From Syntrophomonas sp. UBA1376 (GTDB taxonomy: Bacteria; Bacillota; Syntrophomonadia; Syntrophomonadales; Syntrophomonadaceae), in assembly GCA_002305535.1 (NCBI GenBank), contig DBRE01000086.1, positions 1 to 35,247 of the forward strand: a DNA stretch of 35,247 nt, written 5' to 3'. The position numbers and the translations under genes were made by a program. Shown piece after piece: positions 23,944-31,695 of the stretch (within the stretch, counting starts at the first letter, position 1; every line of letters begins with the position of its first letter). The notes under the pieces are model-generated. The model was not told where the DNA came from, searched no databases, and saw only the letters and a program-made list of their open reading frames with translations.

Positions 23944-25269
23944 CTATTTAGCCACATTGGCCGCAATATGAATGGCATCCCACACCGTAGAAAATGGGGG
24001 TGCATAGCATAGATCCAGCATACCCAACTCCTCAGTGGACATTTTATTATAAATAGCACTGGCGAAGACATCCATTCGCAGTACCACTCCTTGTTGGCCA
24101 GCTCCCTGGGCACCCAAAATTCGCTTGGTACCTTTTTCGTAAATAATCTTAAACCAGATAGGAGTAGACTCAGAAAAATAATGAGGAATATTGTTGGCTT
24201 CCACCAATACACTCTGGCATTCCCAACCTGATTCTCTGGCCTCGTTCTCGGACAAACCGGTTCTGGCTAACTCCAACTTTCCGACCTTCAAAGCTGATGA
24301 ACCTAGAGTACCCACAAATTCGATATGTTGGCCGGCTAAGTTTTCACCAACGATTCTTCCGCACTTATTGGCGGTAGTTGCCAGAGCGATATAGGAATTC
24401 TGCTCTTTGATGAAATTATATACTTCGGCACAATCGCCTGCTGAGTAAATATCAGCAATATTAGTCCGCATTTCCCGATCGATGATGACCGCACCATTTT
24501 TGGCCAGGTTGATACCAGAGTCTTTTAGGAAATCTGTCGCCGGTCTCACTCCTAAAGCCAAAACCACCAAATCGGTCTCATAAGTACCTTTGTCAGTAAC
24601 CACTCTTTCCACCTTGAGGTTGCCTTCGATGGCGGTCAGCTTTTCTTCGACATTGATCTCTACTCCCAGGTCGATCAGTTCCTGAGAAGCAAAAACGGCT
24701 ATTTCCGGGTCAAAGGGCATTAGAATTCTCGAGGCCATTTCAATAATGCGAACTTTCTTGCCGGCCAAAGCTAGTCTCTCGGCTACTTCTACCCCTATAT
24801 ATCCGCCGCCGACAATGGTGATATCGTTGATCTGGGCCAGTTTTTCTTTCATGAAAACGCCATCGTCAATGGTTTTTAGGGTGGTTACGCCATCTAGGTC
24901 AACCCCCGGAAAAGGAGGAACGATTGGTCGTGCTCCCGTAGCGATCATCAGTTTATCATAAGTGTCTTCAAACTCTTCCCCTGAGGATAAATCTCTTACC
25001 AGCACTTTTTTGCTCTCTGGTTGCACTTGAATGACTTCGTGTAAAAGGATCGGTCTTAGACCGGTTGCCTCGAATTCTTCCTTGGTTCGTTGTATCAAAT
25101 CATCTTTATTGATATCTGGAGAAGTTAAATAATAGGGGAGACCGCAGGCGGCATAGGAAAGATAAGAGCCTTTTTCATAAATAGTTATGTCGCAGTCCTT
25201 TTGAACTCTTTTTAATTTGGATGCTGCCGACATACCCGCAGCATCGCCACCAATAATTATCACTTTCAT
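23944..25269 (-). CDS. CoA-disulfide reductase-like FAD/NAD(P)H oxidoreductase
   Basis: This 441-aa flavoprotein starts at ATG 25269 after AAGGAGG. The FAD-binding Rossmann motif is VIIIGGDAAGMSAASK (3-18). A single redox cysteine C42 lies in SYAACGLPYY, the position of the catalytic Cys of CoA-disulfide reductase and NADH oxidase. The NAD(P)H motif ITIVGGGYIGVEVAE is at about 150-164. IYSAGDCAE closes the FAD site. The C-terminal dimerisation domain ends with CYAPPFSTVWDAI, a CoADR hallmark. The family includes CoA-disulfide and CoA-persulfide reductases and NADH oxidases. In an anaerobe with many CoA thioesters, thiol-disulfide upkeep of CoA is plausible. It is divergent from the crotonase-family gene across a 209-bp gap with a palindrome. 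Confidence 0.9.
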   Translation of the reverse strand: MKVIIIGGDAAGMSAASKLKRVQKDCDITIYEKGSYLSYAACGLPYYLTSPDINKDDLIQRTKEEFEATGLRPILLHEVIQVQPESKKVLVRDLSSGEEFEDTYDKLMIATGARPIVPPFPGVDLDGVTTLKTIDDGVFMKEKLAQINDITIVGGGYIGVEVAERLALAGKKVRIIEMASRILMPFDPEIAVFASQELIDLGVEINVEEKLTAIEGNLKVERVVTDKGTYETDLVVLALGVRPATDFLKDSGINLAKNGAVIIDREMRTNIADIYSAGDCAEVYNFIKEQNSYIALATTANKCGRIVGENLAGQHIEFVGTLGSSALKVGKLELARTGLSENEARESGWECQSVLVEANNIPHYFSESTPIWFKIIYEKGTKRILGAQGAGQQGVVLRMDVFASAIYNKMSTEELGMLDLCYAPPFSTVWDAIHIAANVAK

Positions 25270-25340
25270 TATATGTCGCCTCCTTATTCAGGTTAAATCA
25301 AATTATAGGCTATTTGTGGCATATTTTATAGATGGATCAA

Positions 25341-25360
25341 ATTCCAAGTAATATTGGAAT
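25341..25360. promoter_or_regulatory. Palindrome between divergent acyl-CoA/redox genes, candidate operator
   Basis: ATTCCAA (25341-25347) and TTGGAAT (25354-25360) form a perfect 7-6-7 inverted repeat in the gap between the CoA-disulfide-reductase-like gene and the crotonase-family gene. It lies about 70 bp from the first and 120 bp from the second start, where a shared operator would be expected. The regulator is unknown. Confidence 0.45.
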
Positions 25361-25478
25361 CAGGCTAGATAGTCAGAGCAGTGAGCTAAAGTGCCTCATA
25401 ACAATTATGAGTTTTGTTTAAGAATTTAGGATGAGGTTAGAATAACTGTAAATCAGAGCTGAGAAAGGAGCCCCGAAA

Positions 25479-26261
25479 ATGAATAAGTTCAAAAATTACG
25501 AAACAATTGCCCTAGAATACGCAGAACCGGGAGTATTGGTGGTAACCCTCAACCGACCTCATCGATTAAATGCCCTCAGTCTGGGAATGATGGATGATCT
25601 ACTTGATTTGTGGAACGGTCTGCGTGAGGATTTGGTAACGCGGGTGATCATTTTAAGAGGTGCCGGGGAAAAGGGTTTTTGCGGTGGTGTGGATATCAAG
25701 GAAATTTTTCCGGATGAAATGCTCAACGCCCCTTCACTGTACCACTGGCAGACTCGTTTGGGGGAATTGGAATACCTGATGCGCAAAATCCCACAGCCCA
25801 TTATATGTTTGGTTCACGGTGCCGCTACCGGAGCTGGATTCAGCTTTGCTTTAGCCTCAGATATCCGCATCATTACCCCGGATGCCAGATTCTCCGCTTA
25901 TTATGTCAATGTGGGTTTGGGGGGAGCCGATATGGGATCCAGCTATTTTCTGCCCCGCTTGATTGGAGCAGGAAGGGCTTATGACATGCTATTGACCGGC
26001 AGATTCATGCTGGCTGAAGAAGCTATGCAATTGGGTTTGGCTTCTCACTGTGTGGAAAAAAGCCAACTATTTGAAAAAGGCTTGGAGATGGCTCGTATGA
26101 TCACCGAGAAAGATCCTCTGGCCATTAGATTGACGAAGGAAGCTATTAATCAGAACCTGGATAGCTCCAGTATGGAACGGGTACTTACCGTGGAGAACCG
26201 CAACCAGAGCCTAATGTTCATGCACAACCTCAGCCAGGGTAAGTACTTTATAGGTAAATAA
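25479..26261 (+). CDS. Enoyl-CoA hydratase/isomerase (crotonase) family protein
   Basis: The 260-aa crotonase-fold protein starts at ATG after AGAAAGGAG. The oxyanion-hole regions are present: GEKGFCGGVDIKE (63-75) and HGAATGAGFSFALASDIRI (113-131). By alignment to rat crotonase, the two catalytic glutamates (E144 and E164) are replaced by S122 and Y142. Only an aspartate D151, in GGADMGSSYFLPRL, remains near the active site, at the place used by dienoyl-CoA isomerases. It probably acts on an acyl-CoA, but simple hydration is doubtful. Other crotonase reactions (isomerisation, thioester cleavage, C-C bond steps) are open. It is convergent with the flavoprotein gene at 26363. Confidence 0.88.
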   Translation: MNKFKNYETIALEYAEPGVLVVTLNRPHRLNALSLGMMDDLLDLWNGLREDLVTRVIILRGAGEKGFCGGVDIKEIFPDEMLNAPSLYHWQTRLGELEYLMRKIPQPIICLVHGAATGAGFSFALASDIRIITPDARFSAYYVNVGLGGADMGSSYFLPRLIGAGRAYDMLLTGRFMLAEEAMQLGLASHCVEKSQLFEKGLEMARMITEKDPLAIRLTKEAINQNLDSSSMERVLTVENRNQSLMFMHNLSQGKYFIGK

Positions 26262-26362
26262 GCAACCAAGTTATTGTTTGCATGACAGAGGAGTTACCTA
26301 GCCTGTTGAAAAGGCGGCGGTCAACATATGACCTGGCAGATATGCTTAGAAACTGCCGTGGA

Positions 26363-27424
26363 TTACGTCCTTAAGGCAGCCATTCTAGCCAAAATGGCAA
26401 GCTGTATAATATGAGAATTATTTATGATGCTTTGACTCAATCTATTATTTAAGGCCAGGACTATTCTATCAAATGCTTTGTCATCGAGGCCATGCATATA
26501 TTTTCTCAATATCAAAGAGCTCTCATAGCGTTTGTTGAACCAATTGGTCAATTGGTTATAATCTGCACCGGTCACTATAGCCTGAGCTGCATAAAACCCG
26601 CTCAAAAGTGCGGGCACCTGGCCAAAGCCCATCATGGGCTCGATGAACCCTCCTGCATTACCGGTTAGCAGTATATTGCGGATTTGTCGGGTCGAAACCC
26701 GCCCTATTTTATATTCTTCCACCTTGAATTCAGAACCCGGCTCGGGTGTAATGCCGAAATGATCAATGGTTTTGGCCCATAGATCGTCAATGTCATCAGG
26801 AGAGGAAGGAGCAGCAGCAGTACAAATACTTGCTTCGTTAGAATCGTAGGGAGCAAAATAAACATAACCTTGTTTGCTTAGTGACTGATTGAACCAAAGC
26901 CTTATCTTGCCAGGATCAAAATCTCCTTTTATTATGCAGCCTCGTAAGAAAGGCTCCAAATCTGTAGTCCATACTCCCAAATCCCTGGATATGCTGGAGT
27001 CCCCCGTAGCCACAACTACCCAATCATACTCCTTTTCCAGTTCACTATAATTGGGAGCACAATTAAAATTGATGTGGGCTTTCACTGTGTTTGCCAACTG
27101 GCACTCCCATGATCTATCGTCATGCCCACGGATAGTAGAGTAGCCCAGGTTTTTTCCCGTAATCACTGCCTTGTGATTGGGTGAATGCATCTCGACAGTA
27201 TGCACTACTGCGGCTGGTTTCAGATCAACATCCAAAAGATTATTTAGGTAAACCAGAGAGTCTTTGATGGGTCTATGCATCAGGTGCATAATGGCTTCCA
27301 TGTTAGGAAAGCGTTCACCTACCCGGTGGCGCTTTTCAAAAATATCTGGATAAATACCGTTTTGTTCAAGATGCCGAGCACAGGCCAAACCTGCAAAGCC
27401 AGCCCCCAGAATAGCTACTTTAAT
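26363..27424 (-). CDS. FAD-dependent oxidoreductase, geranylgeranyl-reductase-like; probable AUU start
   Basis: The frame encodes 353 aa if it starts at ATT 27422-27424, giving MKVAILGAGFAGLACARHL, a complete FAD-binding GxGxxG motif. AGGGGG lies 7 bases before this ATT. No ATG, GTG or TTG exists between the upstream stop at 27473-27475 and the motif. A TTG start at 27388 would cut the motif in half. Later come VVVATGDSS (about 138-146) and GNAGGFIEPMMGFGQVPALLSG (about 259-280), typical of the GGR/FixC branch of flavin reductases and hydroxylases. Such enzymes reduce isoprenoid double bonds or pass electrons to quinone or ferredoxin partners. The substrate here is unknown. It follows the acyl-CoA dehydrogenase on the same strand, beyond a 105-bp inverted repeat. 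Confidence 0.82.
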   Translation of the reverse strand: MKVAILGAGFAGLACARHLEQNGIYPDIFEKRHRVGERFPNMEAIMHLMHRPIKDSLVYLNNLLDVDLKPAAVVHTVEMHSPNHKAVITGKNLGYSTIRGHDDRSWECQLANTVKAHINFNCAPNYSELEKEYDWVVVATGDSSISRDLGVWTTDLEPFLRGCIIKGDFDPGKIRLWFNQSLSKQGYVYFAPYDSNEASICTAAAPSSPDDIDDLWAKTIDHFGITPEPGSEFKVEEYKIGRVSTRQIRNILLTGNAGGFIEPMMGFGQVPALLSGFYAAQAIVTGADYNQLTNWFNKRYESSLILRKYMHGLDDKAFDRIVLALNNRLSQSIINNSHIIQLAILARMAALRT

Positions 27425-27482
27425 AATAAAACCCCCTTTTTCACTAGTTTGTACCGTTGCCCAATTTCTGATTCAAGCGAGG

Positions 27483-27587
27483 CAAGACATAATGGAAGAG
27501 CTAACCACTCGAATAGCGACACGTAGGTATACTAAGCTGTACAGAGCTACAAGCTAAAGGAGGAGCTAGCCCTTCCATTATGTCTTG
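27483..27587. repeat. 105-bp inverted-repeat element between two minus-strand genes
   Basis: CAAGACATAATGGAAG at 27483-27498 recurs as its perfect inverse at 27572-27587. With one mismatch the arms extend to 21 bp (27483-27503 and 27567-27587) around a 63-base centre. It fills the gap between the acyl-CoA dehydrogenase stop and the flavoprotein start. It could be a MITE or a strong mRNA stem acting as terminator or processing site. Confidence 0.7.
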
Positions 27588-27601
27588 TCTTTGCCTTTGT
27601 C

Positions 27602-28732
27602 TTATAACAAAGAAGAGATAATCATTTTTTGAATATTATTGGTTCCGCCTACGATACTGCAGACCTTGGCATCCCTAAAATAGACGTTGGCGATATGATT
27701 GGTATCATAAGCGGCTGCACCTATGATGTCTATAGCTCCAGCGGTAACGTGCTGAGCGACTTCACTAGCATACATTTTTGCCATTGAGGAAGCCTGGGTA
27801 AAATCCTCTTCTTTGTCGATCAAATCACATGCCCGCCATACCATTAATCTTGCAGCGTCAATTGAAGTTGCCATGGCGGCAAGGGGAAATGAAACCCCCT
27901 GATTGGAGAAGATGGGACGGCCAAACTGCTGTCGTTCCCGGGCATATTGCAAAACCAGCTGATAGGCAGCCCGGGCAATACCTACTTCAATGGCAGCAAT
28001 CAGAGTACGACCAATATCCAATGTATGGGTTAACAACAGGTAACCGCTGTCACGTTCGCCAATTGCATACTGCTTGTCAAGCTTAACATTGTCGATAGCA
28101 ATTTGAGCGGTGTTTGCATATTTAATTCCCATAGTATTCCGAACAAGATTGACCTTGATTTGGTCAGATGAAACGAAGAAAAATTGAAAAGCTCTTTTGG
28201 CTGCCGGATTGCTGTTAGCACAAACAGTAACAAATTTTGCTACTGCTCCATTTATGACATAATCCTTAACTCCATTTAGAAGAAAAACGTTTTCTCTGAA
28301 GTCAGCAGTAGTTTGCAGTATTTCGATATCAGATCCGCCCTGGGGTTCGGTAAGGGCGAAGGAAGCTAGAGCTGCTTGTTTTCCGGTCAACAAGGGCAGG
28401 AATTTTTCTTTTTGTTCTTCTGTTCCGCCTATGATAATTGGCAGTACTGCATGCATAGTTCCAACCATAGCAGCTGCCAACCCGGCACAGGCTACTGCTA
28501 TTTCCTCAATGAACATGGCAATAGTCAGGCAATCTAACCCGCGGCCGCCATATTCCAATGGGATAATAGGGGCAATGAGATTATGTTTGGCCAAAACATC
28601 AATATAATGCCAGTTAAAATCACCTTGGGCTTGATCCATTTCCAGGGCTAGGGGGGCTATCTCTTCCTGTGCTAATTGCCTGACCAAGCTTACCTGTTTA
28701 CGTTGCTCTTTACTCATCTGAAAACTGATCAT
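27602..28732 (-). CDS. Acyl-CoA dehydrogenase family protein lacking the usual catalytic glutamate
   Basis: The 376-aa product has the full ACAD fold. An N-terminal helical domain covers about 1-120. The FAD/substrate strand region contains FALTEPQGGSDIE (125-137). The helical C-terminal domain contains ARERQQFGRPIFSNQGVSF, the ACAD signature. The catalytic base, Glu in the IYEGT-type motif of short- and medium-chain enzymes, is Gly here (SIVGGTNNIQ, G362). The alternative helix-G position used by isovaleryl-CoA dehydrogenase is also Gly (LDIGRTL, G241). It may use another base, catalyse a different reaction, or bind without catalysis. It starts at ATG 28732 with AAGGA upstream, inside the end of the XRE gene (23-bp overlap), so the two are cotranscribed and probably coupled. 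Confidence 0.88.
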   Translation of the reverse strand: MISFQMSKEQRKQVSLVRQLAQEEIAPLALEMDQAQGDFNWHYIDVLAKHNLIAPIIPLEYGGRGLDCLTIAMFIEEIAVACAGLAAAMVGTMHAVLPIIIGGTEEQKEKFLPLLTGKQAALASFALTEPQGGSDIEILQTTADFRENVFLLNGVKDYVINGAVAKFVTVCANSNPAAKRAFQFFFVSSDQIKVNLVRNTMGIKYANTAQIAIDNVKLDKQYAIGERDSGYLLLTHTLDIGRTLIAAIEVGIARAAYQLVLQYARERQQFGRPIFSNQGVSFPLAAMATSIDAARLMVWRACDLIDKEEDFTQASSMAKMYASEVAQHVTAGAIDIIGAAAYDTNHIANVYFRDAKVCSIVGGTNNIQKMIISSLL

Positions 28733-29090
28733 GCTCTTCTTCCTTTCTTTTAGACTTAAGCCACTTGATATAGTCGATTACCGATTTCCGGTCTTCCCGG
28801 GGCAGGTCTTTCAATTCTATCAACAGTTGCATTATTTCTTCAAATCCATCGTGGTTGTTGTGGTTGGCATTTCGTGCATCCAATCCGATGGGTTGCAGGA
28901 AATACTCTATAGGGTGTCCCAGAATATCGGCTATTTTTTGCAGCTGCGGGTAGTATACCCGGCGTTTTCCTTTTTCGTAATTAGACAAACTTGCCTGGGA
29001 AATACCAAGTTTTTCGGCTAGTTCCTTCTGATTATAGCCGGCCTCTTCCCTGGCAATTTGAATGCGGTATCCTATTTCTTTGTAATTCAC
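28710..29090 (-). CDS. XRE family transcriptional regulator
   Basis: The 126-aa product has an HTH_XRE/Cro domain at residues about 6-62: IGYRIQIAREEAGYNQKELAEKLGISQASLSNYEKGKRRV. It continues with PQLQKIADILGHPIEYFLQ. The C-terminal half is polar and helical, ending in a very charged tail, and no ligand domain is recognised. The start is GTG at 29088-29090, 10 bases after AAAAAGGAG. It overlaps the acyl-CoA dehydrogenase gene by 23 bp and is divergent from the second acyl-CoA dehydrogenase gene, with a 300-bp AT-rich control region between. This placing suggests local control of the acyl-CoA genes, which is inference. Confidence 0.92.
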   Translation of the reverse strand: MNYKEIGYRIQIAREEAGYNQKELAEKLGISQASLSNYEKGKRRVYYPQLQKIADILGHPIEYFLQPIGLDARNANHNNHDGFEEIMQLLIELKDLPREDRKSVIDYIKWLKSKRKEEEHDQFSDE

Positions 29091-29257
29091 GATGATATAG
29101 CTCCTTTTTAAATGTAGCTTGGACTACTCTAAGTATAGCCATTTTATTAACAGAAATAAATAATTATAACACTATGTTCTTTTCTACCAATAGTTGCATA
29201 CATAAAAATAATTCTCATAAATAAAAGAATAAACAGTTTCCGGATCTTAGTTTGTAT

Positions 29258-29286
29258 TTGACAACCTTTATATTAATGAGTATATT
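29258..29286 (+). promoter_or_regulatory. sigma-A-type promoter of the second acyl-CoA dehydrogenase gene
   Basis: TTGACA (29258-29263), a 17-base spacer and TATATT (29281-29286) make a near-consensus promoter pointing right, with a leader of about 100 bases. The rest of 29091-29391 is AT-rich with no other gene; the XRE promoter must also lie here but was not resolved. Confidence 0.7.
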
Positions 29287-29391
29287 TGATTACAGATAGT
29301 AATAAATATAACAAAATGTAAATCGGCAGGGTCGAAGAGTGTTTTCAGGGGTGGTTAGAAATTCGGTTTAAAAATTTAGGAGGTGGGAGTA

Positions 29392-30984
29392 TTGACTTTC
29401 CCGAACAGGTTCAATCCTTATGATTTTAATGATTTTTTGGACTGGCGTAATAAGGTTGATTTTTATGCAGATGACCCTTTTATCCAGAAGGTGGTCAAGT
29501 ATTATGTTGGTGATAACTGGCAGGAGGTGGATCGGGAAGCCCGGGAAATTTCCCAAAAGGCATCATTTCGCTGGAACAAAATGGCCGAAACTATAGCACA
29601 ACCGGAGAAACGTCCTTATATGATGCATTATGATGGACATTTGAACCGTATCGACCGCATTGTCCGCCCCTATGAAACGGAAGTAATGGAAAAAGAAATT
29701 TTTTCCGAAGCTTTGTTCTCTCCTAAAACGTCACCTTGGATCAAACTCATCAAAATGTACCTGATTTATCAAAATGGCGAAGCGTGTATAGCTTGCCCTA
29801 TCACCTGTACAGAAGGCATGGTGGCCATTTTGGAACGTTATGCCGAAACACCAGAAGTAAAAAGTATTTTGCAGCATTGTCAGGAGGGTATTGACGGGGA
29901 ATTTGCCATCGGAGCTCAGTACATTTCTGAAATTCAGGGCGGTTCGGATATACCCGCTAACCTACTAGAAGCAGTAAATGAAGATGGAGAATGGAAATTA
30001 TATGGCACTAAATTCTTCTGTTCTGCCACCCATGCAGATTATTCGATGGTTACTGCCAAGCCTCGGGGCTCTGACAAAGTTGCACTATTTGTAGTACCTT
30101 CTTGGTTGCCGGGAAATAAGGAAAAAGAAATCAGAAATGGATACACCATAGACCGTATCAAGTGGAAAATGGGCACCAGTGAGCTGACTACCGGTGAATT
30201 GACCTTTAATGGGGCTGTTGCTTATCAAGTAGGGCCGTTGGACAGGGGGGTAGCCAATGTAGTCGGCATCGTCCTTTCTTATTCTCGTCTTACGGTCGGT
30301 CTTTCAGCTGCTGCTTTTATGACTCGCGCGGTACGGGAGGCAACCCAGTATGTAAAGTTCAGAGAAGCTTTTGGGCTTAAAATAGGTAGTTTTCCATTAG
30401 TGATGGGACAGCTGCAGGATATTCAGAAAGCAGCCCGCAGGAGCACTGCAGGAGCTTTTAAACTCTACCGAAGTGTAATTGAGCAGGGAGGATTGGGAAA
30501 GGCTTCCCGCGATGGGCAAACCATAAAAGAGAAACAAGAAGCCTTTAATATCAGAGAACTGATCATGCTACAAAAGATTACTGCTTCCTATGATTCTACC
30601 GATGTTATTCGAACTGCTATGTCACTTTTCGGCGGTCATGGTGTCATGGAAGATTTTTCGGTATTGCCTAGATTGTACAGGGATTCGGCTGTAAATGAAC
30701 TGTGGGAAGGCCCGAGAAATGTCTTGCTGATGCAGATCCATCGTGATTTGCAGAAGGCTTCTGTATGGTATAAACCGGAAGAGTTTGTGAAAAATATCCT
30801 GGCCGGCGGTGATGTTGAAAGGGTTGATAAACTAGCTGCCGAAATGGCTGAGATAGTTGCTTATCCTAATTTATTGCAGGCAGATGACGAAACCATTCAG
30901 ATGAGTATGAGATGGGACAAGTTTTGTCATGACCTTACTCATGCCTATCAGGACCTAGCTCTGGCGGAAGTGGAAAAAGGATAA
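29392..30984 (+). CDS. Acyl-CoA dehydrogenase family protein, AidB-like, about 530 aa
   Basis: I chose TTG 29392 because AGGAGG (29378-29383) is 8 bases upstream; a GTG at 29383 overlaps that site. The product is 530 aa, longer than the 380 aa of classical ACADs. It has an N-terminal helical extension and ISEIQGGSDIPANLLEA (the LTEPxxGSD region). KLYGTKFFCSATHADYSMVTAK precedes the second half, and VKFREAFGLKIGSFPLV is the ARERxQFG region. The catalytic glutamate is present as E439 in ELWEGPRNVLL, which resembles the IWEGSGNI of AidB. Members of this branch oxidise acyl-CoA or act in stress response. With its own strong promoter and flanking acyl-CoA genes, an acyl-CoA oxidation role is likely. 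Part of its 3' half recurs at 33763-33832 as a decayed copy. Confidence 0.9.
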   Translation: MTFPNRFNPYDFNDFLDWRNKVDFYADDPFIQKVVKYYVGDNWQEVDREAREISQKASFRWNKMAETIAQPEKRPYMMHYDGHLNRIDRIVRPYETEVMEKEIFSEALFSPKTSPWIKLIKMYLIYQNGEACIACPITCTEGMVAILERYAETPEVKSILQHCQEGIDGEFAIGAQYISEIQGGSDIPANLLEAVNEDGEWKLYGTKFFCSATHADYSMVTAKPRGSDKVALFVVPSWLPGNKEKEIRNGYTIDRIKWKMGTSELTTGELTFNGAVAYQVGPLDRGVANVVGIVLSYSRLTVGLSAAAFMTRAVREATQYVKFREAFGLKIGSFPLVMGQLQDIQKAARRSTAGAFKLYRSVIEQGGLGKASRDGQTIKEKQEAFNIRELIMLQKITASYDSTDVIRTAMSLFGGHGVMEDFSVLPRLYRDSAVNELWEGPRNVLLMQIHRDLQKASVWYKPEEFVKNILAGGDVERVDKLAAEMAEIVAYPNLLQADDETIQMSMRWDKFCHDLTHAYQDLALAEVEKG

Positions 30985-31695
30985 CTGAAGAAGACTCAAA
31001 AAACTGCTAGAAAGGGGCGGTACTGCTTTATGGCCAGAAGTTTGCCGAACTAGTAAATGCAATACGCCCTGATATTGTGGTGCGTAAGTATATATCGGTC
31101 AATCTCCTATGGATATAAGTTTCAATGAGACTAGGAAGGCAAGCCCGCTGTTAAATCAGAGCTTACCTCCTGCCACCGAAGCTTATTGTGTTAGAAAAAG
31201 TAATAATTTGTCTTAAATACTTGTATACTCCCAGATCACTTGGTACAATATCCATACAAGAATTTCCTAGGATCTTTCTCCGTTATCCGGGAAATTTTCT
31301 ATATTTAAATTAAATTGAGGCAACAACTGAAAGCCAGTAACATAAGTGGTCATGCCCATCAGCCATTTTCATAATTGAAGCGCCCCTTTAGATCAATGAC
31401 AGGGGCTCTAGTTCCTCTAATATAACCGTACAGCAAGATATCTAGTTGCATTTGGAATCTGAGTACCTTCTGTAAAATTAGTGATTTCTTTTCTAATATC
31501 TACACCATACTCTGATTACTAAATCATTGAAGCAACATATTGCCCCTTCACCTAAATTCTCCTTTACATGTTGAAAAGTGAAAAATTAATTCCTATTTAG
31601 ATTTGGTAAAAGTGTAAACCACTGAAGAGAAGAAGCCGTGGTAAAGCTTGAAAATTGATGGTATGAGTTAATTTTAATTAAGGGAGGATTGCTTC
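30985..31695. other. 711-bp AT-rich gap with no complete gene
   Basis: No intact gene is seen. A 36-codon open stretch at 31011-31118 without a start codon reads LLYGQKFAELVNAIRPDIVV and could be the remnant of a protein C-terminus. GCCCCT (31382-31387) and AGGGGC (31401-31406) form a weak hairpin without T-run. The final part holds the leader of the chemoreceptor gene, with AAGGGAGG before its ATG. No riboswitch pattern was recognised. Confidence 0.5.
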
